Shown in pieces: positions 24,176-33,995 of a DNA stretch of 64,000 nt (the stretch's first letter is position 1; every line of letters starts with the position of its first letter). The stretch comes from Nitrospira sp. (lineage in GTDB: Bacteria; Nitrospirota; Nitrospiria; Nitrospirales; Nitrospiraceae). The stretch lies in the NCBI GenBank assembly GCA_024760545.1, contig CP060501.1, positions 248,001 through 312,000 on the forward strand. Direction: 5' to 3'. The notes beneath the pieces are model-generated. The model ran no database searches, was not told where the DNA came from, and was given only the letters and a program-made list of their open reading frames with translations. A program made the translations under genes and the position numbers.

Positions 24176-25630
24176 ATGACGATGAGATTACGAAATGCGA
24201 TCACGATTCTGAGCTGTGCCGTCACGATCTTGGCCGGGTCCCAGGCGTTTGGGGAAGCTCCGGTTCAGGGTGCCGGAGAGAATCGCGACGTCCAAAAACT
24301 TGAATTGACCGTGGGCAAGTCAAAGGTGTTGGACCTGCCCGTAGCGATCAAACGAGCCTCATTGGCCAATCCCGAGGTGGCGGATACGGTGGTCCTCTCG
24401 CCCACCCAGATCTATGTGACGGGAAAGACCACAGGGGTGACGAACGTGACGCTCTGGAACGAGAGCGGCAAGATGATGGGCATGTATGACGTGGTGATCG
24501 CCCCGGATGTGACGCGCCTCAAAGAGAATCTGCATAAGACCTTGCCGGATGAACACGGCATTCTGGTTACGTCTGATCACGACCACATTACGCTCTTGGG
24601 CACGGCCTCCAATACCAACAACTTGAACCTCGCCTTGAGCATGGCGGAGGCCTATGCTCCGAAGAAGGTCGTGAATGCCATGCAAGTGGGCGGCGTGCAG
24701 CAAGTCATGTTGGAAGTCCGCGTGGCCGAGATGAGCCGAGAGTTGATCAAACGGCTCGGGTTGAATTTTACCGGCTTCGGGAACGACTACTTTGGCCTCT
24801 CCATTTTGGGCAACCTGACAAGGCTTGCCACTCTGTCTCATCCCATCGGTCAGACAGCTACCGCGACCCTCGAGGCGACGCAATTGATCCAGGGCGCGTT
24901 TGGATTCAACGCCGCGAGTACCTCGTGGACGGGATTTGTGGATGCGCTCAAAGAAGAAAATGCGCTGAAAGTGTTGGCCAAACCGACGTTGGTGGCGTTG
25001 AGCGGACAGGAAGCCGCGTTTCTGGCCGGGGGAGAATTCCCAATTCCGGTGCCGCAAGCCTTCGGTTTGATCACCGTCCAGTTTAAGAAATTCGGTGTCG
25101 GATTGGTCTTTACGCCGAATGTCTTGAACAGCAAGCACATCAGCCTCAACGTGGCGCCTGAGGTCTCAGAGCTGGACTTCTCCAACGCCCTCCGGCTGCA
25201 AGGCTTTATTGTCCCCGCTATTACCACGAGGCGGGCGACGACCACGATCGAATTGGCCGATGGACAGAGCTTTGCCATCGGGGGGTTGTTGCGCGACAAC
25301 GTCAGGGAGTCGATGAAAAAGGTTCCGTTCCTAGGCGAACTGCCAATTCTCGGTGCCCTGTTCCGCAGCAGTTCATTCCAGAAGAATGAGACAGAATTGG
25401 TGATCATTGTGACTCCCCATTTGGTCAAGCCGCTCGATATGAATGCACAGACGCTGCCCACTGACTACTATGTGGAACCGAACGACTTCGAGTACTACTT
25501 GATGGGATTTCCCGAAAAGAGCGGCCATGGCGGCAAGGCAGGTCAGCGGTCGCCTGCGGCTGAAATGCTATCCAACCGCATCAGCATGGGCACTGCGATG
25601 GAGGGTCGCGTCGGGCATCTGATGCCGTAA
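24176..25630 (+). CDS. cpaC: Tad secretin CpaC/RcpA
   Basis: A 484-residue outer-membrane secretin. After a signal peptide comes the pilus N-terminal domain (LELTVGKSKVLDLP, VVLSPTQIYVTGKTTG), a BON-like domain (~110-175), VMLEVRVAEM, and the secretin core ending GQSFAIGGLLRDN, VPFLGELPILGALFRS and ELVIIVTPHLVKP. ATG 24176 follows GGGAGG. It forms the pore through which the Flp pilus leaves the cell. Confidence 0.95.
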   Translation: MTMRLRNAITILSCAVTILAGSQAFGEAPVQGAGENRDVQKLELTVGKSKVLDLPVAIKRASLANPEVADTVVLSPTQIYVTGKTTGVTNVTLWNESGKMMGMYDVVIAPDVTRLKENLHKTLPDEHGILVTSDHDHITLLGTASNTNNLNLALSMAEAYAPKKVVNAMQVGGVQQVMLEVRVAEMSRELIKRLGLNFTGFGNDYFGLSILGNLTRLATLSHPIGQTATATLEATQLIQGAFGFNAASTSWTGFVDALKEENALKVLAKPTLVALSGQEAAFLAGGEFPIPVPQAFGLITVQFKKFGVGLVFTPNVLNSKHISLNVAPEVSELDFSNALRLQGFIVPAITTRRATTTIELADGQSFAIGGLLRDNVRESMKKVPFLGELPILGALFRSSSFQKNETELVIIVTPHLVKPLDMNAQTLPTDYYVEPNDFEYYLMGFPEKSGHGGKAGQRSPAAEMLSNRISMGTAMEGRVGHLMP

Positions 25631-25675
25631 TGACAGGCCTCATCACGATAGATTGAAATGAAGAAGGAGAGAACC

Positions 25676-25948
25676 ATGACACGACTCGTGACAATGTTGA
25701 CGATGACCGCCAGTGTGATGATCGGGGCCTGTGCGCCGACGACGATCAGTCCGAATTGGGGCACGGCCTATCAACAGATGCGCGCCGGCCAGATCATGAA
25801 CCCAACGGCGGGTGAAGATCTCGCGCCCGTTGAGGGGCTGGATGGAAAGGCCAATGCCACCGCCATGGGAGCATATCGAAAGTCATTTGAAAAACCCGAT
25901 ATCGATTTGGGCCGTTCGGTTGTGACAAGCGGTATCCAGACCCGTTAA
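25676..25948 (+). CDS. Small lipoprotein of the Tad locus (CpaD-position)
   Basis: A 90-residue protein with a lipobox (MIGACAP, Cys ~19) preceded by AAGGAGAG and an ATG at 25676. The mature part is short and hydrophilic without known domains. In other Tad loci a lipoprotein (CpaD, RcpB) follows the secretin and acts as a pilotin; this one is too short to be called CpaD but holds the same position. Confidence 0.65.
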   Translation: MTRLVTMLTMTASVMIGACAPTTISPNWGTAYQQMRAGQIMNPTAGEDLAPVEGLDGKANATAMGAYRKSFEKPDIDLGRSVVTSGIQTR

Positions 25949-25966
25949 TAGGATCATGGTCGTCGT

Positions 25967-26392
25967 ATGACAAGCACCAAGCGAATATTGAGTGAGCGGG
26001 GGATCGTCGCAGTGGAATTTGCGCTGCTGCTGCCAGTGTTCCTCATGATTCTGTTCGGCATTATCGAATTCGGCAGGATGATGTACGGCCGCGAGATCGT
26101 CACGAACGCGGCACGGGAAGGGGCGAGGGCCGGCATTGTGGCGAGAGCGCCAGCGACCACCAAGCCTAGCGGTGCGACGATTACGGCAATTGCAAACAAC
26201 TATCTGACGGGGACCGGAATCAGCCCGGCCAGTGTGACCTTTACTCCAGTCGGTGCACAATTGGCCTATCCGGCTGCCCTCACCGTGAGCGTGGTGTATC
26301 AATATAATTTTTTAGTTCCTTATCTTCCAGCGGTCATTGGAATTCCCAATCCCCTCATCATTAATACACAGGTGGTGATGACCCATGAGTAA
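25967..26392 (+). CDS. tadE: TadE-like pseudopilin
   Basis: A 141-residue protein with the TadE signature: basic start, GIVAVEFALLLPVFLMILFG membrane helix with the Glu at the pilin-type position, then IIEFGRMMYGREIVTNAAREGARAGI. The rest is a periplasmic beta domain. Its 3' end overlaps the TadG-like gene by 8 bp. Confidence 0.9.
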   Translation: MTSTKRILSERGIVAVEFALLLPVFLMILFGIIEFGRMMYGREIVTNAAREGARAGIVARAPATTKPSGATITAIANNYLTGTGISPASVTFTPVGAQLAYPAALTVSVVYQYNFLVPYLPAVIGIPNPLIINTQVVMTHE

Positions 26393-27461
26393 GCACTGGC
26401 ACAAACGGCCCAGGGCCTCACTCAAGAACGAACAGGGGGCGGTGGCTGCGATGACCGCGATTTTACTCCTGGTCTTGTTGGCTTCTGCGGCGGCCGCGAT
26501 CGATATCGGCCATGCGCTTGTGGCAAGAAACGAGTTGCAGAACGCGGCGGATGCCGGCGCCTTGGCTGGAACTCGGAGGCTGGGCGCCCTATATCAAGGC
26601 ATGACTACCGCCGCACAGCAGACCTATACATTAACCGGTGGGGACCAGGCGGCAATCGTGGCTGCGGTGCAATCCGTTGGAGCGGCAAATAAAGCGGCCG
26701 GTGTATCCCTTTCCATTAGCGCAGGGGATATTGCCATTGGAAAATGGAACTCCACAACGTTGACTTTTGCTCCTACGGGGGCTCAACCGCACTCCGTCCG
26801 TGTCACGGCGAGACGTGATGGAGCAGCGAACGGTCCCATCAGCACATTTCTCGCACATGTCGTCGGATTGAACAGTGTCAACGTCAGCGCGTCCGCGACT
26901 GCCGATCTCTCGCCTGTCGGTGCAGTGGCGCCGGGGCAGCTGGATGCGCCGTTCGGGATTTCCACGTTTTATTTCAACACATATGGGTGTGGCGATGTGA
27001 TCAAGTTCTATCCTAATGACGGAACCCCGCAAGCCTGCGCTGCGTGGACCACCTTCAACGAAAGTCCATCGAACGCGAACACGCTGAAGAATATCGTCGA
27101 CGGCTTGCGTCTCGACACCTACCAGGCTCCAGGAGTGTCTCCGGGAAACACGTTAAATTTTACCAACGGCAATCTGGCCTCGGTGTTTCCGAAATTGCAA
27201 CAGCTCTACAACGCAAAGAAAGATTCCAACGGCAATTGGGACGTGTTCGTTCCCGTCTATAACTCTCCGAACTGCGCGTCAAATCAAAATTCGGGCGCCC
27301 TTCCTGTTGTGGGATTTGCCGAGGCCAGAGTCACAAGTGTCCAGGGCGCGCCAAACTTTTCGATCAATGCGACGGTGCTGTGCAACATCTTCGAAGGGAA
27401 TACGACCGGAGGCGGTCCTGCCTACGGAGTGAGTGCAACGATTCCCGGTCTCGTCCAGTAA
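26385..27461 (+). CDS. tadG: TadG-like protein with TadE/Flp-type N-terminus
   Basis: A 358-residue envelope protein. EQGAVAAMTAILLLVLLASAAAAIDIGHAL followed by ARNELQNAADAGALAGTRRL is the typical TadG N-terminus (one membrane helix and the helix after it). The remaining ~300 residues are extracytoplasmic, contain several Cys (CGDVIKFYPNDGTPQACAAW, NSPNCASNQ) and lack a recognisable vWA MIDAS. Translation is coupled to the TadE-like gene. Confidence 0.85.
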   Translation: MSKHWHKRPRASLKNEQGAVAAMTAILLLVLLASAAAAIDIGHALVARNELQNAADAGALAGTRRLGALYQGMTTAAQQTYTLTGGDQAAIVAAVQSVGAANKAAGVSLSISAGDIAIGKWNSTTLTFAPTGAQPHSVRVTARRDGAANGPISTFLAHVVGLNSVNVSASATADLSPVGAVAPGQLDAPFGISTFYFNTYGCGDVIKFYPNDGTPQACAAWTTFNESPSNANTLKNIVDGLRLDTYQAPGVSPGNTLNFTNGNLASVFPKLQQLYNAKKDSNGNWDVFVPVYNSPNCASNQNSGALPVVGFAEARVTSVQGAPNFSINATVLCNIFEGNTTGGGPAYGVSATIPGLVQ

Positions 27462-27497
27462 TCGTCAGCTGGCATTCAACCCAGGAGTGCATCGCAC

Positions 27498-28718
27498 ATG
27501 GCCCGACTGATTGCAGTCTCGATCGATTGTCGGAACGAAGAGGTCCGGCGGACGTTTGAAGACATCGCCTCGCGCCGGCGCCACTACTTGATTACCAAGG
27601 GGCAGGGCACCGGTGTCGCCGATATGTTGTTGCTTGAGCTGGACGAATTTCGCCCCCAGCACACATTCGATCGTGTTCGCCAACTTCTCAGTATGACCCC
27701 GGATCTTGAGATCTTTTTGACTGCCTCGCACATGGATCCGCAGTTGTTGCTGGAAGCCTTCCGCGTCGGGGTCAAAGAGTTCCTGCCGCAGCCGCTTACA
27801 ACACAGGATGTCGAACCAGCTCTGGTGCGGTTCGAGGAGCGATTCGCCTCTAAGACATCAGGTATGGAGATGGAGGCCGGTAAAGTCGTGGCCGTCTTCG
27901 GCGTCAGAGGCGGGGTGGGGGTAAGTACTGTGGCCACCAATTTAGCCGTCTCGGTCCAACAGGTCCAACGACATGAACCAGTCGCCTTGGTGGATCTGGA
28001 CGTGCAGGGTGGAGAGCTGGGTCTGTTTCTGGACCTGCCTGCTGCTCAAGGTGTGGCGCATCTGACGAGAGACATTTCACGCCTGGATGAAACCATCATC
28101 CGGAGCACGTTGGTGCGGCACTCATCCGGGGTGTACTTTCTCGCCTCAGGCTGTGATGCCTATGAGGAGTGGAAGTCAGCTCCTGGAAACATGATGCGGG
28201 TCCTGGCGCTTCTCCGATCCTTCCACCGGCATGTATTCGTGGACTGCGGGCACATCCTCGACCCATCGATTCGAGAGGTGCTGGATAGTGCCGATCAAGT
28301 CCTCGTGGTGACGACATTGACGCTCCCGGCAGTCCGACGGACCAAGCGGTTATTGGACGTTCTGGCTGAAGCACGGCATCCCGCCGGCAAGGTTGCCCTC
28401 GTCATGAACCGCTATGAAAATGACCAGAAGGATCTTCTCGAGGAAACAGAGGCCATGTTGAAGTTCCCGATCACCGGACTCATCCCGAATGACTATGGAT
28501 CGGCCAGTGAGGCACTTCAGCATGGGAAACCGCTGACGGTGGTGGCCTCAAAGACCCTCATTGGACAATGGTATCTACGCGAGGTCGGACGACTAATCGG
28601 CAGTCACGAGGATGCTGCGGGATCCTCCCCAAAGGGACAGGCGAAGAGCCAGTCGTTGTTGGGGCGGTACTTTCCAAGCCTCAGTCTGGATATGAGGCGT
28701 AAACCGTCTGCCGTATAA
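27498..28718 (+). CDS. cpaE: CpaE/TadZ pilus localisation ATPase
   Basis: A 406-residue protein with a receiver-like N-terminal domain (~1-120) and a MinD/ParA-type ATPase domain. Its P-loop reads FGVRGGVGVSTVATNLA (about residue 134), lacking the signature and core lysines of true ParA, which is common in CpaE/TadZ proteins. Further motifs are VALVDLDVQGGELGLFLDL and HVFVDCGH. It places the Tad machine at its cellular site. Confidence 0.92.
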   Translation: MARLIAVSIDCRNEEVRRTFEDIASRRRHYLITKGQGTGVADMLLLELDEFRPQHTFDRVRQLLSMTPDLEIFLTASHMDPQLLLEAFRVGVKEFLPQPLTTQDVEPALVRFEERFASKTSGMEMEAGKVVAVFGVRGGVGVSTVATNLAVSVQQVQRHEPVALVDLDVQGGELGLFLDLPAAQGVAHLTRDISRLDETIIRSTLVRHSSGVYFLASGCDAYEEWKSAPGNMMRVLALLRSFHRHVFVDCGHILDPSIREVLDSADQVLVVTTLTLPAVRRTKRLLDVLAEARHPAGKVALVMNRYENDQKDLLEETEAMLKFPITGLIPNDYGSASEALQHGKPLTVVASKTLIGQWYLREVGRLIGSHEDAAGSSPKGQAKSQSLLGRYFPSLSLDMRRKPSAV

Positions 28719-28767
28719 GTCGTGAAGCCTTGATGTAGGTGAACGCGAAAGAGGATCAGGAGGCACC

Positions 28768-30081
28768 ATGTTATCTGCAAGATTGGTGAATGGAGCTGAA
28801 CAGGGTACTCACTATCAGGAACTGAAGGATCGCCTTCATCAACGTGTGATCGAACTGCTCGACATGAACGCGATCGGTACGATGTCACAGCATGTGGTGA
28901 CCGAACAGTTGACCAAATTGATCGAGCAACTGCTGCAACAAGAATCCGTTCCGTTGAATCAGAGAGAACGAGCTCAAGTTACGCAGGACGTATTGCATGA
29001 GGTGCTTGGCTTGGGGCCGTTAGAGCCGCTCTTGTCGGATCCCACGATCAACGACATCCTTGTCAATGGAAGTAAACAGGTGTTTGTCGAACGGTCCGGG
29101 CGTCTCGAGCTGACGCCGGTTCGGTTTAAAGACGATGCGCATCTGAGGAAGATCATCGAGAAAATCGTCTCCCGAATCGGGCGTCGAATCGATGAGTCCG
29201 TGCCGATGGTGGATGCACGATTGGCCGATGGGTCTCGCGTGAATGCGATCATTCCTCCATTGGCCATCGACGGGCCGTCGCTCTCGATCAGGAAGTTCAG
29301 CAAGGATCCGTTACAGTTGCACCATTTGACTGAGAAGCGGTCGCTGACCCCTGAAATCGGCGAGTTATTGAAGGGGATCGTTCAGGCGCGCCTGAACGTA
29401 CTCATCTCCGGTGGTACGGGCACAGGCAAGACGACGATGCTGAACATCTTGTCCGGATTCATCCCGAATACCGAGCGGATTGTGACGATTGAAGATGCGG
29501 CCGAGCTGCAGTTGCGGCAGGAGCACGTCGTGCGATTGGAAACGCGTCCGGCAAACATTGAAGGAAAGGGTGAAATTGCGCAGCGTGAGCTTGTGAAGAA
29601 CGCCCTCCGGATGCGTCCTGACCGCATCATCGTGGGCGAGGTTCGTGGTGCCGAGAGTTTGGACATGTTGCAGGCCATGAATACAGGTCATGACGGATCG
29701 TTGACGACTGTACATGCCAACTCCTGCCGAGATGCCCTCACAAGACTCGAAACGTTGGTGTCCATGGCTGGGTTCAACCTGGCGCCAAAGGCAATGCGGC
29801 ATTATATCTCATCGGCACTGGACGTGATTATTCAGATTGCCCGTTTGTCAGATGGGACAAGGAAGGTGGTCAGCATCCAGGAAATTGTCGGGATGGAGGG
29901 CGACCTCATCACGCTCCAGGAATTGTTTGTCTTTCAGCAGACCGGTCTTGACGAAAACCAGAAGGTCAAGGGTCGATTTAAGGCGACAGGTGTGCGACCG
30001 AAGTTTGCGGAACGATTGGCCGCCAAGGGCATTGTGCTTCCGGCCACGATCTTTGATCCAATGAAGGTGTACGAATGTTAA
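28768..30081 (+). CDS. cpaF: Tad secretion ATPase CpaF/TadA
   Basis: A 437-residue secretion ATPase that powers pilus polymerisation. An N-terminal helical domain (~1-80) and the NTD2 region ([20 protein letters not shown]) precede Walker [10 protein letters not shown] (215-223), an Asp box, Walker B ([14 protein letters not shown]) and the His box ([13 protein letters not shown]). AGGAGG precedes the ATG and the end overlaps tadB by 7 bp. Confidence 0.95.
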   Translation: MLSARLVNGAEQGTHYQELKDRLHQRVIELLDMNAIGTMSQHVVTEQLTKLIEQLLQQESVPLNQRERAQVTQDVLHEVLGLGPLEPLLSDPTINDILVNGSKQVFVERSGRLELTPVRFKDDAHLRKIIEKIVSRIGRRIDESVPMVDARLADGSRVNAIIPPLAIDGPSLSIRKFSKDPLQLHHLTEKRSLTPEIGELLKGIVQARLNVLISGGTGTGKTTMLNILSGFIPNTERIVTIEDAAELQLRQEHVVRLETRPANIEGKGEIAQRELVKNALRMRPDRIIVGEVRGAESLDMLQAMNTGHDGSLTTVHANSCRDALTRLETLVSMAGFNLAPKAMRHYISSALDVIIQIARLSDGTRKVVSIQEIVGMEGDLITLQELFVFQQTGLDENQKVKGRFKATGVRPKFAERLAAKGIVLPATIFDPMKVYEC

Positions 30082-31040
30082 CTGCACTGATTGGACTCGG
30101 TATCTTTGGCACGATCCTCCTCTTCATGTACGCCTGCAGGCTGACCTACCGGGTGGTCGCGCCACGGGGAGCCGACCGCGCAATTGAGCGGATGCAGGAC
30201 TGGTCTGCCCCGATCGAGGCGGGCTCTTCCGACATTGTGCGCAAAGACACAATGAGCGAGATCCCCTGGTTTAACGATCTGCTCAAACGGGTCAAAAAGC
30301 TGCAAGTCCTGAAAGTGCTTCACCAACAGGCGGATTGCCAGACGCCACTCGGGGTGTTCATCCTCACAGCGGGGGTCCTTGCGCTGGGTGGATTCGTCGT
30401 GGTGATGTCGATGGTGCAAAAGTTCATCCTTGCCGTCATGACCGCAGCCCTATTGGGTTCGATTCCCTATTTCTATCTGGTTTGGCAGAAAAGCCAGCGA
30501 CTTGCCCGGTTCGAACGCCAGCTCCCTGAGGCCCTCGAACTTGTCTCACGGGCCTTGCGGGCGGGTCATGCGTTTTCGGTGGGACTCAAAATGGTGGGAG
30601 AAGAGGCGGCAAATCCCATTGGGAAAGAGTTTAGGCGAGTATTCGATGAGGTGTCGATGGGGGTGGCGCTGCCTCAAGCCCTTGAGAACATGACCCATCG
30701 GCTAGACAGCGTCGATCTCCGGTTTTTCATCACCTCTGTCCTGGTTCAGCGAGAGACTGGTGGAAATCTGGCTGAGATCATTGATTCGCTGGCTTCTTTG
30801 ATCAGGCAGCGGTTTGAGTTGCAGCTGCGTGTCAAAGCTCTTTCTGCCGAGGGGCGCATGTCTGCCGCGATTCTCTTGGGACTGCCTATTGTCATTGGGA
30901 TCGCGCTTTTCAAGATAAATCCCGAGTATATGAAGGTGTTGTTTGCCGATCCCATGGGTCAAAACCTTGCGACTTTCGGAAGTATCATGATGATTCTTGG
31001 CGCAGTGGTCATGAAACGCATGGTTGATATCAAGGTCTAA
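30075..31040 (+). CDS. tadB: Tad inner-membrane platform protein TadB
   Basis: A 321-residue protein with one N-terminal helix, a pair of helices near 90-140 and a C-terminal helix pair, framing a T2SSF domain ([24 protein letters not shown]-like segment [28 protein letters not shown]). It forms the membrane platform with TadC. Confidence 0.93.
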   Translation: MLTALIGLGIFGTILLFMYACRLTYRVVAPRGADRAIERMQDWSAPIEAGSSDIVRKDTMSEIPWFNDLLKRVKKLQVLKVLHQQADCQTPLGVFILTAGVLALGGFVVVMSMVQKFILAVMTAALLGSIPYFYLVWQKSQRLARFERQLPEALELVSRALRAGHAFSVGLKMVGEEAANPIGKEFRRVFDEVSMGVALPQALENMTHRLDSVDLRFFITSVLVQRETGGNLAEIIDSLASLIRQRFELQLRVKALSAEGRMSAAILLGLPIVIGIALFKINPEYMKVLFADPMGQNLATFGSIMMILGAVVMKRMVDIKV

Positions 31041-31050
31041 GGAGTTACAC

Positions 31051-32007
31051 ATGGAACTTCCGCTTGTCGCAGCGTTCTGTGCATTTCTCGCGATTATGCT
31101 GTTGGGATCGGCTCTGTATGTGTTCATAGAACGACGAGAGACCGTCGAGGTCTGGCGCCGACGCACGGAGGGGCAGACGCATGGTCTTGACGAAGGGAAT
31201 CCTTCAGCGACTCTTCTCGAGACGATGCAGGCGCAACTTCAAGCATTACTCGAATGGTTTGCGAAATGGAATCAGCCATCGGATGTGGAAGAGGTCAAAG
31301 CGACCCGCCAGCTGTTGGTCACGGCCGGATATCGGGGGAGAAAAGCCCCGATCTTCTTTGTCGGGGCGAAACTACTGTTGGCCGTTGTACTTGTTACCTT
31401 GTTCACGATGGTTCCCGTGAAGCTCCTCGGCTTTCCCACTACCACCACCATGCTGTTTTATTATGTCTCCTTGGCTGCGTGCGGGTACTATGCTCCATCG
31501 TTCTGGCTGAAGCGTGTGATCGCCGAACGGCAGGATACTCTCCAACGGGCTATCCCTGATGCCTTGGATTTGATGGTTGTGTGCGTGGAGGCTGGCCTGG
31601 GATTGGATCAAGCGATCGCCCGTGTGGGGCAAGAGGTGAGTCAGGCCCATCCGGTCCTCGCGGATGAATTGAATGTGCTCTCGCAGGAATTGAGAACCGG
31701 GGTGCAACGCCAGGTTGCACTGCGCAATCTCGCCAAGCGGACGGACATTGAGGAGGTTAGAAATCTCGTTGCGATGCTTGTGCAGACGGATCGGTTTGGG
31801 ACCAGCATCGGCCAGGCGCTTCGTGTCCATGCCGATTCGATGCGGACGACGCGCCGGCTTAAGGCTGAGGAAATGGCGGCGAAGTTGCCCGTCAAGCTCT
31901 TGTTCCCCCTCGTGTGCTTCATTTTCCCCAGCATGTTTATCGTCACGATCGGGCCTGCTGCTATTCGGATGATCAAAGAGCTGTTTCCTCTCTTGCTCGG
32001 CAAGTAG
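31051..32007 (+). CDS. tadC: Tad inner-membrane platform protein TadC
   Basis: A 318-residue T2SSF-family membrane protein from ATG 31051 (GGAG upstream). Key segments: AIPDALDLMVVCVEAGLGLDQAI, LADELNVLSQELRTG, and LVAMLVQTDRFGTSIGQALRVHADSMR, followed by the terminal helix pair. It follows tadB by 10 bp. Confidence 0.93.
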   Translation: MELPLVAAFCAFLAIMLLGSALYVFIERRETVEVWRRRTEGQTHGLDEGNPSATLLETMQAQLQALLEWFAKWNQPSDVEEVKATRQLLVTAGYRGRKAPIFFVGAKLLLAVVLVTLFTMVPVKLLGFPTTTTMLFYYVSLAACGYYAPSFWLKRVIAERQDTLQRAIPDALDLMVVCVEAGLGLDQAIARVGQEVSQAHPVLADELNVLSQELRTGVQRQVALRNLAKRTDIEEVRNLVAMLVQTDRFGTSIGQALRVHADSMRTTRRLKAEEMAAKLPVKLLFPLVCFIFPSMFIVTIGPAAIRMIKELFPLLLGK

Positions 32008-32037
32008 ATGTCCTGCGAGGTTGGAGCGTTATAACTG

Positions 32038-32958
32038 GTGGATTCGCCCTTACGAGCGGACGGTCAAGTAGCCCTGTTAGGTCGTGTGCTGGCCGACGGG
32101 GGATTTCCTGGGAAGCCTGGGGGGATCTATCAGGTTGACTCCACCGCATGGGGTATCCTCGCCCTCTCTGCATGTGACGGACCGACTCAGCTTCTCGATC
32201 AGGCACGGGATCTCTTGATGCGAGATCAGCTTCCAGACGGCCGGCTCTGTGTCGATACGACTCATCCCACTTCATTTTGGCCAACCGCTTTGGCGATCAT
32301 GGCCTGGGAACATACAGAGTCGTGCCGTGATGCACAACAGCGAGCCGTCCGCTTTATGTTGGAGACGACAGGCCGCCACTTTCCAAGAACCCCGGATCTG
32401 CCGTCAGCACACGATCCCATGCTCAAGGGGTGGCCATGGGTTGGTGACACCCATTCATGGATCGAACCAACGGCGATGGGGGTGATGGCGTTGCGAGCGG
32501 TGGGACTCGGGCAGCATGATCGTGTCAAGGAAGCCGTTCGCATGGTGCTCGATCGCCAATTGCCCCATGGAGGCTGGAATTATGGAAATGCTCTCGTCTT
32601 GGGGACGGAACTGCGCCCCATGCCGGAAAGCAGCGGTGCAGCACTGGCCGGCTTGGCCGGCCTTGTCGAACGTGATGCTGTTCGTGCCAGCCTGGCCTAT
32701 CTCCAACATGAAGTGACACGATTACAAACGCCGATTTCGCTCGGTTGGAGCTTGCTTGGATTGGCTGCTTGGCAATACGCACCACCCAATGCTGCGGTTC
32801 TGATTGAACGGTGTTTGGCGAATCAGGAGCGGTACGGGGAGTACGAAACCTCGGCCCTCTGCCTGCTGGTTCTCGGAGGGTTGGCTGTGGAAACCGGTGG
32901 CCGGAGTCCGCTCATTTCAACTGCGAAGAACAAGGGCCTTGCTGTCGCTCTCAACTAA
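32038..32958 (+). CDS. Alpha/alpha-toroid protein (prenyltransferase/squalene-cyclase repeat fold)
   Basis: A 306-residue protein from GTG 32038. It is built from repeats ending in aliphatic-helix motifs typical of the terpenoid-cyclase toroid: STAWGILALSAC, WPTALAIMAWE, EPTAMGVMALRAVG, GGWNYGNALVLG, SSGAALAGLAGL, LGWSLLGLAAW and ETSALCLLVLGG. There is no DxDD or cyclase DCTAE motif, no signal peptide and no membrane helix, so binding rather than cyclisation of a lipid or a peptide is plausible. It begins 30 bp after tadC and precedes the DUF362 gene by 11 bp; the set looks like an extension of the Tad operon. Confidence 0.75.
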   Translation: MDSPLRADGQVALLGRVLADGGFPGKPGGIYQVDSTAWGILALSACDGPTQLLDQARDLLMRDQLPDGRLCVDTTHPTSFWPTALAIMAWEHTESCRDAQQRAVRFMLETTGRHFPRTPDLPSAHDPMLKGWPWVGDTHSWIEPTAMGVMALRAVGLGQHDRVKEAVRMVLDRQLPHGGWNYGNALVLGTELRPMPESSGAALAGLAGLVERDAVRASLAYLQHEVTRLQTPISLGWSLLGLAAWQYAPPNAAVLIERCLANQERYGEYETSALCLLVLGGLAVETGGRSPLISTAKNKGLAVALN

Positions 32959-32969
32959 ATAGGAGTTTT

Positions 32970-33995
32970 GTGGATCTTCCCACGGATTATCGAGCACCCC
33001 AGGGTCTTACACGCCGCGATGTCTTGCGGGCTCTAGCGGGTGGTTTAGTCATTGGAGCTGGGACCCTGGTTGTTCCAAAACGGTATTTTCGCTTGCCGCA
33101 AGAGGCGGAAACCTTTGTGGCTAAAGTAGCCCATTATCAGCTCGATATCGCCGGCATTCTTTCTCTTGGGATGGTGGAGTTGGGAATTCGTAAAACAGAA
33201 ATCCAAGGAAAGCGGATTCTGCTCAAGCCCAACCTGGTCGAAACGGCTTCAGAGGCTCCTCATATCAATACACATCCGCTGGTCCTGCGTGGGGCGATCG
33301 AGGCATTTCTTCGTTTAGGCGCTGCCGCCGTGATGGTGGCAGAGGGGCCAGGGCACCGGCGAGACACGTTGGCCGTGTACGAAGAGTCCGGCCTGGCTGA
33401 TGTTTTAACCGAAGACCGAATTAAGTTTCATGACCTCAACTACATCACCGGGTATGCATTACCGAATGCCGGTAGACAGACCACAATGAAAACCCTGACT
33501 TTTCCTGCATTGTTCCAAGAGGTCGATTGGATCGTCTCCGTGGCGAAGATGAAGACCCATCATTGGACCGGCGCTACGCTGTCGATGAAAAATCTCTTTG
33601 GGGTGATGCCGGGGAGATACTATGGGTGGCCCAAGAACGTTTTGCATCACGAGGGGATACAGAATTCGATTCTCGACATCAACGCAACGTTGAAGCCGCA
33701 CTTTGCAATTGTCGATGGAGTGATAGGAATGGAAGGCGACGGGCCTATTATGGGAGATCCTAAGCATGCTGGTGTCCTTGTGATGGGGCGCAATCTTCCT
33801 GCCGTCGATGCGACCTGTTGCCGCATCATGGGCATCGATCCCTATAAAGTGACCTACTTGGAACAGGCTGACAATTGGTTGGGGCCCATCGGTGAGAGAT
33901 CAATTGAGCAGCGTGGAGAAACCATTGTCTCCACGCAGACAGACTTTAAACTGATCGATACAATACCGGCTCAACATGGCATTCGACTTTCCTGA
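32970..33995 (+). CDS. DUF362 family protein with twin-arginine-like signal
   Basis: A 341-residue protein. GTG 32970 is chosen for AGGAG 5 bases upstream; it gives the N-terminus TRRDVLRALAGGLVIGAGTLVV, a Tat-type signal. The body matches DUF362 (ILLKPNLVETASEAPHINTHP, VAEGPGHRRDT, VAKMKTHHWTGATLSMKNLFG, IVDGVIGMEGDGPIMG, GRNLPAVDATCCRIMGIDP). DUF362 proteins often sit next to ferredoxin domains, but no Cys-rich cluster is present here. The family has no settled biochemical role. Its stop overlaps the next start. Confidence 0.85.
   Translation: MDLPTDYRAPQGLTRRDVLRALAGGLVIGAGTLVVPKRYFRLPQEAETFVAKVAHYQLDIAGILSLGMVELGIRKTEIQGKRILLKPNLVETASEAPHINTHPLVLRGAIEAFLRLGAAAVMVAEGPGHRRDTLAVYEESGLADVLTEDRIKFHDLNYITGYALPNAGRQTTMKTLTFPALFQEVDWIVSVAKMKTHHWTGATLSMKNLFGVMPGRYYGWPKNVLHHEGIQNSILDINATLKPHFAIVDGVIGMEGDGPIMGDPKHAGVLVMGRNLPAVDATCCRIMGIDPYKVTYLEQADNWLGPIGERSIEQRGETIVSTQTDFKLIDTIPAQHGIRLS

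Noticed and set aside
22610-25138. Long minus-strand open frames opposite cpaB and cpaC (282 and 259 codons)
   Set aside because: They lie wholly antisense to well-recognised pilus genes, have no ribosome sites and show no recognisable protein features; they are by-products of codon bias.
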